Shown here: positions 1-9,100 of the stretch, one piece after another | Numbering within the stretch: the stretch's first letter is position 1 | Layout: every line of letters begins with the position of its first letter | Assembly (NCBI RefSeq): GCF_000348925.1 | Contig: NZ_AODQ01000017.1 | Span: 1-55,351, forward strand | Source of the DNA: Cesiribacter andamanensis AMV16 | GTDB lineage: Bacteria > Bacteroidota > Bacteroidia > Cytophagales > Cyclobacteriaceae | DNA length: 55,351 nt | Direction of reading: 5' to 3' | Notes under the pieces: model-generated | What the model saw: the letters and a program-made list of their open reading frames with translations, nothing else | Told to the model about the DNA's origin: nothing | Databases searched by the model: none | Program-made: the position numbers and the translations under genes

Positions 1-334
1 ATTTTACTGGTCAGGTTCATTATGATATTAATAAGCCTCGAATACAATGTCACCAATCCCCCTGCCCCTTACGCGGGCCGCCCTTCGCCAAGGGGGATTT
101 CGTACGTTATCCTTCTGTAGGTAAAGAGCTTAATCCATAATTCACGTTAGCTTTAGCTACTACGGTAGCGGCAGTAAAAATGCTCAGCTGCAGCGATTCC
201 CCTCCTGAATTAGGAGGGGCAGGGGTGGTTTTGGGGTAGCTAAGGGATGGAAGCGCCAAGCGGAGGCTCCCTCTACAACAAAAAGAGCCGTCCAACAGGG
301 CGGCTCTTTCATTATCAGATGTTATGAACGTGTG
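1..334. repeat. Intergenic region with GC-rich dispersed-type repeats
   Basis: No convincing gene. The region holds C- and G-rich stretches of a kind often dispersed between Bacteroidota genes. One perfect hairpin lies at 199-219 (arms CCCCTCCT and AGGAGGGG, 5-base loop), followed by a G-rich tail. A 62-codon open frame on the minus strand here has low-complexity content and no recognisable domain, so I did not call it. Confidence 0.5.
282..309 (-). terminator. Rho-independent terminator of the gld operon
   Basis: Inverted repeat AAAGAGCCG / CGGCTCTTT with a short loop. On the minus strand it ends in a T-run. It lies about 25 bases after the gldN stop, as expected for the end of the gldKLMN transcript. 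Confidence 0.75.
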
Positions 335-1228
335 TTAGAATTCCCAGAGCTCGTGCTCCAGTTCCAGCAGTTGCATTTCTATCCACTGAGAGGCCATAAG
401 ACCGTCTTTGTTGCTGCGGTTGTAGATATCCACCAGCATAGAGTCATCAGGGTTGGCAACTTTGATGATGCGGCCGCTAAACAGGCGTAGGGTAAAGGCA
501 TCAGCCAGGTTCAGGTGACCGGCACTGTTGTGCGGGTTGAACCAGATGGCTTCGCCTGGCATGCTGCGGAACAGTTGCTCTACATCTTTGTATTTAAAGA
601 CGGCAACTTCGCGCAACAGGCCTGTTTCAAACTGTGAGGCAGGGATTACCAGCTTCACGGCCTGAATATCCCAGTACAGACGGCTACGGCGCTTATCGAA
701 GATCATGTCTTCCATCAGCTCCAGGGTAGTGATCTGGCGGGGCAAGAATTCGGTAGCAGAGGCACTGGACGCTCCTGATGAAGCTCCGGCATTGTTTCCT
801 GCAGCACCTGAATTGTTGTTGGAGCCCCAGCCGCTGGTATCCCAGCCGCTGTTGTTCTCCTGCGAAAAGCCCATTGCTTTTTCTTCCTCAGTAAGCCCTC
901 CGCCGGTATCCGGCATCTGCAGGTTGGCAAGGAAATCCTCGCGCGACATGCGGGTTTTCAGAGAATCATTTGCATAGGGAGTAAGGACCCCCGCCTTTAC
1001 CGCCTCAATCATGATCTTGCTGATCTCATTGTTGTAGGCAAAGAAGGGCTTGTTCTGCTTTTCTTTCAGGTCAATGCGGCGCCATACCCGCTTTTTCAAG
1101 AGGATATCCGATTCGCGTATCGGGCGTACAGAGTTCTCATTGTACTCTGAGGCTCTCTCTTGTGCTATAGCCGGGCTGGCTCCTGCCAGGAACATGGCGA
1201 ATGCACCTATGTACCAAAATCTTTTCAT
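335..1228 (-). CDS. gldN: Gliding motility / type IX secretion protein GldN
   Basis: GldN is a periplasmic protein that assembles with the lipoprotein GldK into the ring of the type IX secretion system under the outer membrane. The product (297 aa from the chosen start) opens with a signal peptide (MKRFWYIGAFAMFL, cleavage near AIAQ). The family-like segment NSVRPIRESDILLKKRVWR follows, and a Ser/Asn/Gly-rich insertion lies in the middle. I preferred the ATG at 1228 over one 7 codons upstream because it gives a clean signal peptide. It is the last gene of gldK-L-M-N, separated from gldM by about 20 bases, and is followed by a terminator. Confidence 0.95.
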   Translation of the reverse strand: MKRFWYIGAFAMFLAGASPAIAQERASEYNENSVRPIRESDILLKKRVWRRIDLKEKQNKPFFAYNNEISKIMIEAVKAGVLTPYANDSLKTRMSREDFLANLQMPDTGGGLTEEEKAMGFSQENNSGWDTSGWGSNNNSGAAGNNAGASSGASSASATEFLPRQITTLELMEDMIFDKRRSRLYWDIQAVKLVIPASQFETGLLREVAVFKYKDVEQLFRSMPGEAIWFNPHNSAGHLNLADAFTLRLFSGRIIKVANPDDSMLVDIYNRSNKDGLMASQWIEMQLLELEHELWEF

Positions 1229-1250
1229 ATACACCTGTTTTAACAACACC

Positions 1251-2840
1251 TTATTCGTTTATGGGAAGTGTGAAGGTTTTAGTACCCATGGGCACATCCA
1301 GCACTTCGTCACGGAAGTTCATCCGCTTCACTTCAGTCACTTCTATTACAATCCTGTCGCCGGGTCTTGCCTGGGCAGCCCACTGACGCAGGTTTACTTC
1401 TGGTCCGTTTACTTTCTGGTTGGCTACGGGGCGGTTGCCACGGGCCAGGTATACTGTATAACCGGTTACACGGAAGCGGGCATCTTTAGGAAGGAATTCC
1501 TTAAAGCTGGCGTCAGCATCGGCACGCATTACAATACGGCCCAGCTGTGCAGCTTTGATTCCCTGCTTCTGATCCAGTTCCCGGCCACCATCGGTAGGGA
1601 TGATATCGGGCTTAGGCACCAGGCGTACACCAAAGTTCTCGCTGCCAATGAAGGTACCACCGCTGCTTACGTTCAGTTTTACATTCTTGGCGTTCGGTAC
1701 CAGGGTTACAATACCAGGCTTGTTGCCTTGCAGTACAGAAGCACCATCGGCGGTGAAGTTTGGCTGGTAGGCAGTACCCAGGGCAGGTACCTGCACGTTC
1801 AGCTCGTTACCGCACTGCAGGTAAAGGGCCTGCACAGAAGCAGACTGTACCTGAATTACCGGCTTGGCTACAAAGTACTCGATGGTATTGGTGTAGGTAG
1901 TATCACGGCCGCCGGGCAGTGTTACACGGATCTCCGCTTTGTAGGTTTGCTTGGCCAGGCCATCGGCATCGTAGCTGCTGGCCGAGGCCGGAAACTCAAC
2001 TTTACCAAAGCCATCAGGACCTACAGGCAGTTTCTTGCCGTTTACGTACATGTCCGGGGTAATGCTGGAAGAAGAAGCGGCGATGAACATATCGGCCGTA
2101 TACTTGGTACCAGCGGCTACCACCCGGGCGTTTGGCAGTACCATGGGTACTACGCGGTCAAACTTCACGTCTTCTGCACCTACTTTGCGGGCCAGCTCAT
2201 CCAGGGCCGCTTGCTCGCGCATCAGCACTTCGGTTTCGTATTGGGTAATGGTGGCCAGACCAGCTACAAGAGGGGTTTGTCCGAAGTTCAGCTCGGCAAA
2301 GTTCTTGCTCTTCTGGTTAGGGTCATTGGCAAAGATGGGGTGCTCGGCACCATCATAAGCGATCGGGTCGGTCTTCACACCTGATTTTTGCTGCAGGAAA
2401 GCAGCATAATCATTCAATTGTGCTTTTAGCTCCTCGCCTTTCTTCTTATTGATCATCAGGTTGGCCAGTACCTCTTCGTCATTGATGTTAACGGGGGTTA
2501 CGCCGTCTTCACCAAAGCCGCCGGTCTGTTGTACCAGATCTGCTTTGATCTGATTCAGTTCGGCAATGATCTGTTGCGTGCGCTCCCGCACTTCGCGGGC
2601 GGTCTGCAATACTGCAGCGTCGTCTTTACGGTTTCCGGATTCATCTACCTGCTTCTGGATGCGCGACACAAGGTTGCTGTTTCCAGTATTGGTTTCGGAT
2701 ACGGTATGCTCTAGGCTTCTGTTAATGAAGATGAACTTTTCTAGTACTGTGTTGCTCACTTGTAGGGCGAGCAGGGCGGTCAGCACCAGGTACATCATGC
2801 CGATCATCTTCTGCCTTGGGGTTTCTTTTCCTCCTGCCAT
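1251..2840 (-). CDS. gldM: Gliding motility / type IX secretion protein GldM
   Basis: GldM is the rotor or coupling component of the T9SS motor. A single N-terminal membrane helix sits inside the GldL ring, and a long periplasmic part reaches the GldK/GldN ring. The 529-aa product begins MAGGKETPRQKMIGMMYLVLTALLALQV, the conserved short cytoplasmic tail plus helix (about residues 13-33). The rest reads as the usual GldM N-terminal helical part and beta-rich periplasmic domains. Length matches the family. It lies between gldL (51 bases upstream) and gldN. Confidence 0.96.
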   Translation of the reverse strand: MAGGKETPRQKMIGMMYLVLTALLALQVSNTVLEKFIFINRSLEHTVSETNTGNSNLVSRIQKQVDESGNRKDDAAVLQTAREVRERTQQIIAELNQIKADLVQQTGGFGEDGVTPVNINDEEVLANLMINKKKGEELKAQLNDYAAFLQQKSGVKTDPIAYDGAEHPIFANDPNQKSKNFAELNFGQTPLVAGLATITQYETEVLMREQAALDELARKVGAEDVKFDRVVPMVLPNARVVAAGTKYTADMFIAASSSSITPDMYVNGKKLPVGPDGFGKVEFPASASSYDADGLAKQTYKAEIRVTLPGGRDTTYTNTIEYFVAKPVIQVQSASVQALYLQCGNELNVQVPALGTAYQPNFTADGASVLQGNKPGIVTLVPNAKNVKLNVSSGGTFIGSENFGVRLVPKPDIIPTDGGRELDQKQGIKAAQLGRIVMRADADASFKEFLPKDARFRVTGYTVYLARGNRPVANQKVNGPEVNLRQWAAQARPGDRIVIEVTEVKRMNFRDEVLDVPMGTKTFTLPINE

Positions 2841-2891
2841 TGGGTTTTCCTTAAGTTGTGGTTAAGTACCTGATAAATTGGTTAGGAGTGA

Positions 2892-3722
2892 TTAGCGGGC
2901 TTGCTGCTGTCCGCCGCTACGCATGGCCGTCAGCATGCTGCCGTACACATTGTTCAGTGAGCTCAGGTTAGTGGTAAGGGCAGACAGTTCTTTCTTGAAT
3001 TGCTCGCTTTCCTTGCTGGCCTGGGCCATATTGTCCATTGCGCTTGAGATGCTGGCGTAGAATTTGTTCATGGCCTTCACGTGGCTGTTGGCATCCTGAA
3101 GTTCCATTTCGTACACCGCATTCAGTGCACCAAGGTTCTTGGTAACGTTCTGAACCTGGTTGTGGTATTCTTTGGCGTCTTTGCTGGCGCTGGCCATAGC
3201 CGACATGGCCTCTACAGTAGAGCCGTACGACTTGTTCATTTCTACCAGTGACTTGGAAGCGCCACGTACGTTGGTAGCATATTCTTCAGTGGCTACAGCA
3301 GCGTTGCTCAGGTTGGCCATCTGCTTGGCATTCACCGCCAGGCTCTGCATGCCCTGACCCAGGCTCTGGATCAGCTCAGGACCGATCTTGTTGCTTTCCA
3401 GCATGTGGTCCAGCTTCTTGGTGATAGAACCGTTGCCATTTGACTGGGCAGCCAGGCGGCTGGTAGGCTCACCGTCAAAATCGTCGGCCAGCTCGGGATA
3501 TACTCTAGACCAATCGGGATCGCTGTGCTTGGGTTCAAAGGCACTCAGGAAGAAGATAATTGCCTCAGTCATCAGACCGATGAAAAGCATGGTGTTTGCA
3601 CCTTCCCAGTGAAGGATTTTGAAGAGGGCACCTACGATTACGATGGCGGCACCGATGCCGTAAATTTTAGGCATGATAGAACCATATAGCAGGTTCATGA
3701 ATCCACCTTTCTTTCTGCTCAT
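2892..3722 (-). CDS. gldL: Gliding motility / type IX secretion inner-membrane protein GldL
   Basis: GldL forms the inner-membrane stator that uses the proton gradient to drive GldM. The 276-aa product has two N-terminal transmembrane helices (about residues 15-35 and 43-62). They carry charged or polar residues typical of the family: K35, H38 and E40 in ALFKILHWEG, and E53 in LMTEAIIFF. A long cytoplasmic helical tail follows, rich in Ala, Ser, Met and Asn with coiled-coil character. It is second in the gldK-L-M-N operon, 37 bases after gldK. Confidence 0.95.
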   Translation of the reverse strand: MSRKKGGFMNLLYGSIMPKIYGIGAAIVIVGALFKILHWEGANTMLFIGLMTEAIIFFLSAFEPKHSDPDWSRVYPELADDFDGEPTSRLAAQSNGNGSITKKLDHMLESNKIGPELIQSLGQGMQSLAVNAKQMANLSNAAVATEEYATNVRGASKSLVEMNKSYGSTVEAMSAMASASKDAKEYHNQVQNVTKNLGALNAVYEMELQDANSHVKAMNKFYASISSAMDNMAQASKESEQFKKELSALTTNLSSLNNVYGSMLTAMRSGGQQQAR

Positions 3723-3759
3723 TTTCTTAAGGATTAGGGTTTATGATGAAGCTTGTTAA

Positions 3760-4800
3760 TTAGAAATCACTTCTTGAGCGGCCAATGTGGGTCATGGCAC
3801 AGCGGAAGCCAATGTACGAGCGAGCTGAGTCTTGGTACTCAAAGCTGCGGGTACCGGTCTGGAGATAGTAGGAAACGTCTTTCCAGGATCCGCCACGAAC
3901 TACTTTGCGTGGTTCGTTCTCATCGAAGTAAGTAGGGTTCAGGTCCCAAACAAGGGGTACAGCAGCGGGGTTGAAGGCATCTTCGCACCATTCGGCTACG
4001 TTACCGGCCATATCATAGAGACCAAAGTCATTTGCAAAATAAGATTGTACGGGAGAGGTATAAGCGAAACCATCATCGTAGTAGTTCCCGCGCCCTGGCT
4101 TAAAGTTGGCCAGCATACATCCTTTTGCGTTGCGGATGTAGGGGTTACCCCAGGGATAGGTGGCCATGTCCCGGCCGCCACGGGCGGCATATTCCCACTC
4201 AGCCTCAGAAGGCAGGCGGAAGGCAGGCATTACAAACTCGCCCTGGCTTTTGCGGTACTCGTTGAGATAGTCGGTACGCCACTTGGTAAAGGTTTTGGCG
4301 GCTACCCAGTCCACACCTACTACAGGGTAGTCGTCGAAGGCGGGGTGCATGTAGTAGTATTCTGTCAGCGGATCGCCCATGTGGTGGGTAAAGTCCTTCA
4401 TCCACACGGTTGTATCGGGATACAGCTGCTGCATGATGAAATCTTCGCCGAGGGTGCTCACAGAATCTTCGAGCATGGCGTTCATAAACTGGCGATACTC
4501 GTTATTGGTGATCTCGGTATCGTCCATGTAGAAGCTGCCGATGGTAATCTGCTTGTTGAAGTTGATTTGGGTCTGGGCAATGTCTTCCTCGGCCTGTCCC
4601 ATATGGAACGTACCGGCAGGCACAACCACCATACCATACGGCGTAGTCGGGGTCCAGCCTTCGCGGCCTTGTACACCCACCAATTCGCCGTAGTCTTCAC
4701 CAGATCGACCACCGAACAGGCCGCAGCTTTGGATAGAAGCTGCCGAAGCTATTATCATACAGTAGGTAATAGCTTTCCTGAGGGATAGCACTTTATTCAT
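3760..4800 (-). CDS. gldK: Gliding motility / type IX secretion lipoprotein GldK
   Basis: GldK is an outer-membrane-anchored periplasmic lipoprotein of the T9SS ring. The 346-aa product has a lipoprotein signal ending SIQSC (lipidated Cys at residue 26). A formylglycine-generating-enzyme/sulfatase-modifying-factor fold follows, with landmarks VVPAGTFHMGQ, RLPSEAEWEYAARGG, YDMAGNVAEWCEDAF, RKVVRGGSWKD and SYIGFRCA. In GldK this fold is structural and not catalytic. It is the first gene of the gldKLMN operon, with a 184-base gap upstream that probably holds the promoter. Confidence 0.96.
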   Translation of the reverse strand: MNKVLSLRKAITYCMIIASAASIQSCGLFGGRSGEDYGELVGVQGREGWTPTTPYGMVVVPAGTFHMGQAEEDIAQTQINFNKQITIGSFYMDDTEITNNEYRQFMNAMLEDSVSTLGEDFIMQQLYPDTTVWMKDFTHHMGDPLTEYYYMHPAFDDYPVVGVDWVAAKTFTKWRTDYLNEYRKSQGEFVMPAFRLPSEAEWEYAARGGRDMATYPWGNPYIRNAKGCMLANFKPGRGNYYDDGFAYTSPVQSYFANDFGLYDMAGNVAEWCEDAFNPAAVPLVWDLNPTYFDENEPRKVVRGGSWKDVSYYLQTGTRSFEYQDSARSYIGFRCAMTHIGRSRSDF

Positions 4801-4843
4801 AACACCTTTTATTGTTTAACATCTGTTTCTCACCTGTATGACC

Positions 4844-4880
4844 CAAAATTATAGGGTCTCACTCTTCCATACCTGTCAAT
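4844..4880 (-). promoter_or_regulatory. gldK: Candidate promoter of gldKLMN
   Basis: On the minus strand the gap upstream of gldK contains TAATTTTG at 4851-4844, which fits the Bacteroidota -7 box TAnnTTTG. A weak ATTG near 4880 is a possible -33 element, but the spacing is longer than usual. Sequence match only. Confidence 0.35.
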
Positions 4881-4984
4881 ACCGGCCCAAATCTGTAGCT
4901 TGTAATATTTAGCCGGAATTGCAGAAAAATAACTACACCTGTATATTCTGTCTCTGGTAACGCAAAGTCCTGATTTTTATTGGC

Positions 4985-5935
4985 TTATTCGTGCCTAAAT
5001 CTTGGATTGCGTATAATTTTTTTGCTGTTGGGTGTTGCCTGCGGCAGGGTATAACTGAGCACAACTTCGTGCGATCCTGCACGGGATTTTGCATCCATCC
5101 CCTTGATCACCATATCAAAGGAGTACCCAAACCGGAGCGATTTGTCCTTTAGTACGCTATAACCCGTAATAATGTTTATTGATTCCCCCTGCCGAAAAGA
5201 CAATCCTGCCCAATATTTATCATCCAGGTTACCTATTGTCGAGAGGGTAAAGTTATAGCCGTTAAAATCGGTCTGTACCAGCATCGAGGGGGTAATGGTT
5301 ACTTTGCGGCCATATTCGTAATCATAGCCGAAGATAAAGTTCATGTGATTCTCCAGCGGGTTGGTGGCCAGGTCGCTGGCGTATTTAAATTCACTCTTCA
5401 CCAGGTGGCTGAAGGCTACCCCGCCAAACACCTTCTCAGAGCGGAAGTACACCCCTGCCCCAAAGTCGGGCTGGATCTCATAGGCCTGCCCAATCTGCAG
5501 CAGGCGGTCATCCATGTCATTGGCCTGAAACCTGGAGTTGTCAATGGACTTGGCAATGGCGCCCAGGCGTGCTCCAAAGCTCAGCTTGGTACGCAGCTCT
5601 TTCAGGTGCAGGTGGTAGGCATAGGAGCCCTGCAGCTGCAGGGTAGATTCAGGGCCCAGGCGGTCCTGCACAAAGTGCGCCCCAAAGCCGCTGCTCAGGC
5701 GGTAGATGGGGGTGTTGAAACTGACTACCTGTGTGGTAGGATTTCCGTAGCCATAGCCAGCCCACTGAGTACGATGTACAGCCGTAAGACGCGTAAGCCC
5801 CTCTACCCCTGCAAAGGCCGGGTTGTAGAACAGGGTATTAAATGTATACTGCGTAAACTGAGCATCTTGCTGCGCCAGTACCTTGCCTCCCCCCACCAAA
5901 ACAAGGGTGAGCAATAAACTGTATATCTTCCTCAT
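4985..5935 (-). CDS. PorP/SprF family type IX secretion outer-membrane protein
   Basis: PorP/SprF-family outer-membrane proteins serve the T9SS, often for export or attachment of particular large adhesins. The 316-aa product has a signal peptide ending near VLAQQ, followed by the family hallmark QDAQFTQYTFNTLFYNPAFAGVEG. The remainder alternates aromatic and polar residues as in a beta barrel. It lies directly upstream of gldKLMN, the frequent arrangement in Cytophagales. A 184-base gap separates it from gldK, so it may be a separate transcript. It could be named porP or sprF, and the sequence alone does not decide. Confidence 0.92.
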   Translation of the reverse strand: MRKIYSLLLTLVLVGGGKVLAQQDAQFTQYTFNTLFYNPAFAGVEGLTRLTAVHRTQWAGYGYGNPTTQVVSFNTPIYRLSSGFGAHFVQDRLGPESTLQLQGSYAYHLHLKELRTKLSFGARLGAIAKSIDNSRFQANDMDDRLLQIGQAYEIQPDFGAGVYFRSEKVFGGVAFSHLVKSEFKYASDLATNPLENHMNFIFGYDYEYGRKVTITPSMLVQTDFNGYNFTLSTIGNLDDKYWAGLSFRQGESINIITGYSVLKDKSLRFGYSFDMVIKGMDAKSRAGSHEVVLSYTLPQATPNSKKIIRNPRFRHE

Positions 5936-6042
5936 AAGCCTGGGATGGTTGTGCTCTTAATATAAAAGAAAAATCCGGATATACCGGATTTTCTGCTAAT
6001 TTATAGAGTAGGAAGTTAAGTCTGCGCGAAATGTAATATTTC

Positions 6043-6822
6043 CTATTTAATTTTATTCGCCTTTTTTATATAGAGCTCCAGGGCGCCGGTCATAGAAGGG
6101 GCATTGGGGTGCGGAGCCTCAATATCCAGCCGCAGGCCGGCATCCAGCACCGCCTTGGCGGTAGTAGGCCCAAAGGCGGCAATGCGTGTTTCCTTCTGCT
6201 CAAAATCCGGAAAATTCACAAAAAGCGAGTTGATACCCGAAGGGCTGAAGAAGGCTATGATGTCGTAATTGACATCGGCCAGGTCAGAGAGGTCGCTGGC
6301 TACGGTGCGGTAAATGATGGCCTCGCTGTAAGTAAAGCCGTTCTCCTCCATAAACTGCGGAATATCTTCCTTGCGAATATCCGAGCAGGGAAAGATGTAC
6401 TTCTCGTTCTTATGCTTTTTGAGGATCTCAATGAGATCGTTTGCAGTGCGGTAGCCGGTAAACACCTTGCGCTTGCGCACCACAATATATTTTTGCAGGT
6501 AGTTTGCAGTTTGTTCGGAGATGCAGAAATACTTCATGTCGGCCGGTATCTCTACCTTGCTTTCCTGCGCCAGACGAAAAAAGTGGTCTACGGCATTGCG
6601 GCTGGTAAAGATCACCGCCGTATGGGCCAGTATATCGATCTTTTGCTTCCGGAAGTCCTTGATATCGGCAGGCTCGATCTGGATAAAAGGCCGGAAATCC
6701 ACCTTCAGCTTGTACTTCTCCGCCAGCTGGTAGTAGGGAGATTTACTGTCGCTGGGTTTTGGCTGAGATACCAGAATGCTCCGGACTTCTTTCAGTTTGG
6801 GCTCTTTTTCCTTTTGTGTCAT
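6043..6822 (-). CDS. hemD: Uroporphyrinogen-III synthase family protein (HemD-like)
   Basis: The product (259 aa from the ATG at 6822) matches the HemD fold that closes hydroxymethylbilane to uroporphyrinogen III in haem synthesis. Landmarks are VRSILVSQPKP at the N-terminus, the AVIFTSRNAVDHFF segment, YIFPCSDIRKEDIPQFM, EAIIYRTV, IAFFSPSGINSLF and AAFGPTTAKAVLDAG. The upstream in-frame start at 6882 would add 20 residues reaching into the DUF4271 gene, so I chose the later start with a charged N-terminus. Homologues sit beside DUF4271 genes and T9SS genes in many Bacteroidota, as here. Confidence 0.9.
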   Translation of the reverse strand: MTQKEKEPKLKEVRSILVSQPKPSDSKSPYYQLAEKYKLKVDFRPFIQIEPADIKDFRKQKIDILAHTAVIFTSRNAVDHFFRLAQESKVEIPADMKYFCISEQTANYLQKYIVVRKRKVFTGYRTANDLIEILKKHKNEKYIFPCSDIRKEDIPQFMEENGFTYSEAIIYRTVASDLSDLADVNYDIIAFFSPSGINSLFVNFPDFEQKETRIAAFGPTTAKAVLDAGLRLDIEAPHPNAPSMTGALELYIKKANKIK

Positions 6823-6856
6823 GTGGATTCGAACAGTTTGCTCAAGGCAGATCAGA

Positions 6857-8026
6857 CTAATCAATAAGTAGCTTAAGACCAACCAGAAGCGGCAGTATTT
6901 CTGTGGCGCAAAGGTAAGAAAATAAATAGGTTTTTCTAAAGTTGGCCAGTTGCATTAGTTTAAAAAAGATCAGACCTATGCGCAGCAGCGCAAAGATCAG
7001 CACTACTTTCAACAACAGGCTGGCGCCGGCCGACACCTGCATGGGCAGGCTCAGAAACACCACCGCTACCGCCGCCAGCAGCATGGAAAAGAACATCTGG
7101 GAGATGCGCAGAAAATCAAAATAATGCACCGAGGCAAATTCCTGAAAGTTAAAGATGCCCGCCATGATCTGCAGCATAAAGTACTTGATCAGCTGCAGCA
7201 GCAGCACCAGGGCCACCAGCCGCAGCCAGCTCCAGAGGTAGGCCCCAAAGCCGGGATCGGTCCCCAGCCAGCCCAGCTCGGGCCAGTAGCCGGCCGCATG
7301 CAGCAGCACCAGCAGCAGAAAGGCAAAAAGCGCACTGTATACGACAATAAAGAGCAGCTGCCCCGGCCCCCCCAGCTTATAGGCAAAGGCCGAGCTGGAA
7401 TTGGGCATCCGATCTGAGAGCACCTCCCCCAGGCTGTAATAACTGCTGAACACCCGCGGAAAAAGGTTGCGCAGCATGGCCAGCCCTGCCAGGATCAGCA
7501 CCAGGGCTATCACAAAGAAGTTATCGAAATTGCGGGAGGGCCGCTCCTGTACTTTTAAGAACTGTTCGCCCACATGGCTTTCGGTTACGGGCAGGCTCTG
7601 CTGGCCTACCACCGCCAGCTGCACCTCCGGCAGCGACAGGGGGTAGCGGTACAGGGTTACCAGGCAACTATCGCCATAGAGGCTGCGTAGGCTGTCGACC
7701 GGGTACACATAACTACCCCCCTGCGGGTAGTGGGCTACTACATTCTGATTGATCAGCAGGGAGGCTTCTGGCGGAGCGCCAATCAGCAGCAGGTAGCTCT
7801 GGTACTGGTGCAGGGGCAGCCAGAAGGTGGCCGCATTTGACAGAAAAGGGGTGCCCCGCACATAGGGCAGGTAGCTTTCTACATCATCGTCGTACACCAG
7901 CAGGTCGGCTTCCAGATCGTGCACTATGGCATACTGGCGCCCCTGCACCTGCAGCAACTGACTAAAAGCAGGCCCTGCCACCCCCAGCAGCAGTACCAGC
8001 AGCAGGTAACACTTATGCTTTGGCAT
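6857..8026 (-). CDS. DUF4271 domain membrane protein
   Basis: A 389-aa protein from the start at 8026, chosen because it gives a clean signal peptide (MPKHKCYLLLVLLLGVAGPAFSQ). After an extracytoplasmic N-terminal part come about six hydrophobic helices from NFFVIALVLILAGLAMLRN onward, with FNFQEFASVHYFDFLRISQM and FRKTYLFSYLCATEILPLLVGL typical of DUF4271. Function is unknown. It overlaps the end of the upstream sugar-phosphate transferase gene by 14 bases and precedes hemD by 34 bases, so the three are probably co-transcribed. Confidence 0.85.
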   Translation of the reverse strand: MPKHKCYLLLVLLLGVAGPAFSQLLQVQGRQYAIVHDLEADLLVYDDDVESYLPYVRGTPFLSNAATFWLPLHQYQSYLLLIGAPPEASLLINQNVVAHYPQGGSYVYPVDSLRSLYGDSCLVTLYRYPLSLPEVQLAVVGQQSLPVTESHVGEQFLKVQERPSRNFDNFFVIALVLILAGLAMLRNLFPRVFSSYYSLGEVLSDRMPNSSSAFAYKLGGPGQLLFIVVYSALFAFLLLVLLHAAGYWPELGWLGTDPGFGAYLWSWLRLVALVLLLQLIKYFMLQIMAGIFNFQEFASVHYFDFLRISQMFFSMLLAAVAVVFLSLPMQVSAGASLLLKVVLIFALLRIGLIFFKLMQLANFRKTYLFSYLCATEILPLLVGLKLLID

Positions 8027-9042
8027 AGATTTTAGGCTGTTGTCTGCCAAAGATGGCCAGCAAAATACTAATGCCCGCCGCAACCCCAATCTGCGCCAGC
8101 AGCAGGCCGGTATTGCCCATGTCTGCAAACCAGATGGTACCTACAATTACCCCCAGGTTGATCATGATCATGAGAGTAACTACCATGATCTGGGGCAGGC
8201 CCAGCTGCAGAAAGCGGTGGTGCAGGTGATTTTTTGTCGGGGCTGAAGGGGGAGCGGCCATTGCCAATGCGCATGGCAAACACCCGCAGCGTATCAAATA
8301 CCGGAATAAACAGAATGGCCACAGCCGTAGCCGGCGCTGCCGGCACCGCCCGCAGCTCTACAAATTTAATGGCCAGCACGGCTATCACAAAGCCTGAGAC
8401 CAGCGAGCCGGTATCGCCCATAAAGATGGAGGCCCGGTACATGTTATAGCGCAGAAATCCCAGAATACCCCCTGCCAGGCAAAAGGCTACAAAGGCATAC
8501 TCAATGCTGTAAAAGTAAAAGAAGGTACCAAAGCACAGGGCAATGAGCAGAATAATGGAACCGGCCAGGCCATCCAGCCCGTCAATAAGGTTAATGGCAT
8601 TGGTAATGCCCACAATCACCAGAAAGGTAAACAGGTAGCTGATGCCCAGCTCCAGCTCGCCAATGCCTAAAAAGCCCTGCAGGCTGGTAATGCGCACATC
8701 GCCCATGAACATAACAATAAAGGTGGCGATGATCTGCACAAAGAATTTCTTGAAGGCCGATACCGAGATGATATCGTCCTTAACACCGATAAAGAACATG
8801 ACAATGCAGCCGGCCAGCAACTGCTGCACACCATCTCCGAATTTTCCAAATATGGTGACTGCCGACATAAAGCCTGCAAAGATGGCCAGGCCGCCCAGGC
8901 GGGGGGTCAGCATCTCGTGGATGGTACGATGATTGGGTTCGTCGTACAGCTTTTTGCTATGACTAACACGTATTACAGAGGGTACGGTAAAGAGAGAAAC
9001 AATCAGCGCCCACACAAAAGCAATCAGCAGACTCAAGTACAT
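8013..9042 (-). CDS. MraY/WecA-family undecaprenyl-phosphate sugar-1-phosphate transferase (frameshifted)
   Basis: This family transfers a sugar-1-phosphate, often GlcNAc-1-P, from UDP-sugar to undecaprenyl phosphate in the inner membrane, starting cell-surface glycan synthesis. The reading frame from 9042 has many membrane helices and the motifs DEPNHRTIHE, PRLGGLAIF, GVKDDI, NAINLIDGLDGLAG, MGDTGSL and RIGNGRSPFSPDK. It then breaks. The adjacent frame resumes exactly with NHLHHRFLQLG, the conserved HxHH motif, plus the last two helices. The break lies in a run of six T (8230-8235) where five are needed. Removing one base restores a 342-aa protein of normal length. Probably a sequencing error. 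Confidence 0.88.
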
Positions 9043-9100
9043 AGAAACGGCTTTTATCCAATACCAAAAGTACACCAAATTTCCGGCAACACAAAACCAG

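Noticed and set aside
107-295. 62-codon open frame at the left edge
   Set aside because: It covers a repeat and a G-rich tract, has no domain and no plausible start signal.
1050-2384. 444-codon open frame antisense to gldM and gldN
   Set aside because: It crosses two conserved genes and contains no recognisable motif; codon-shadow artefact.
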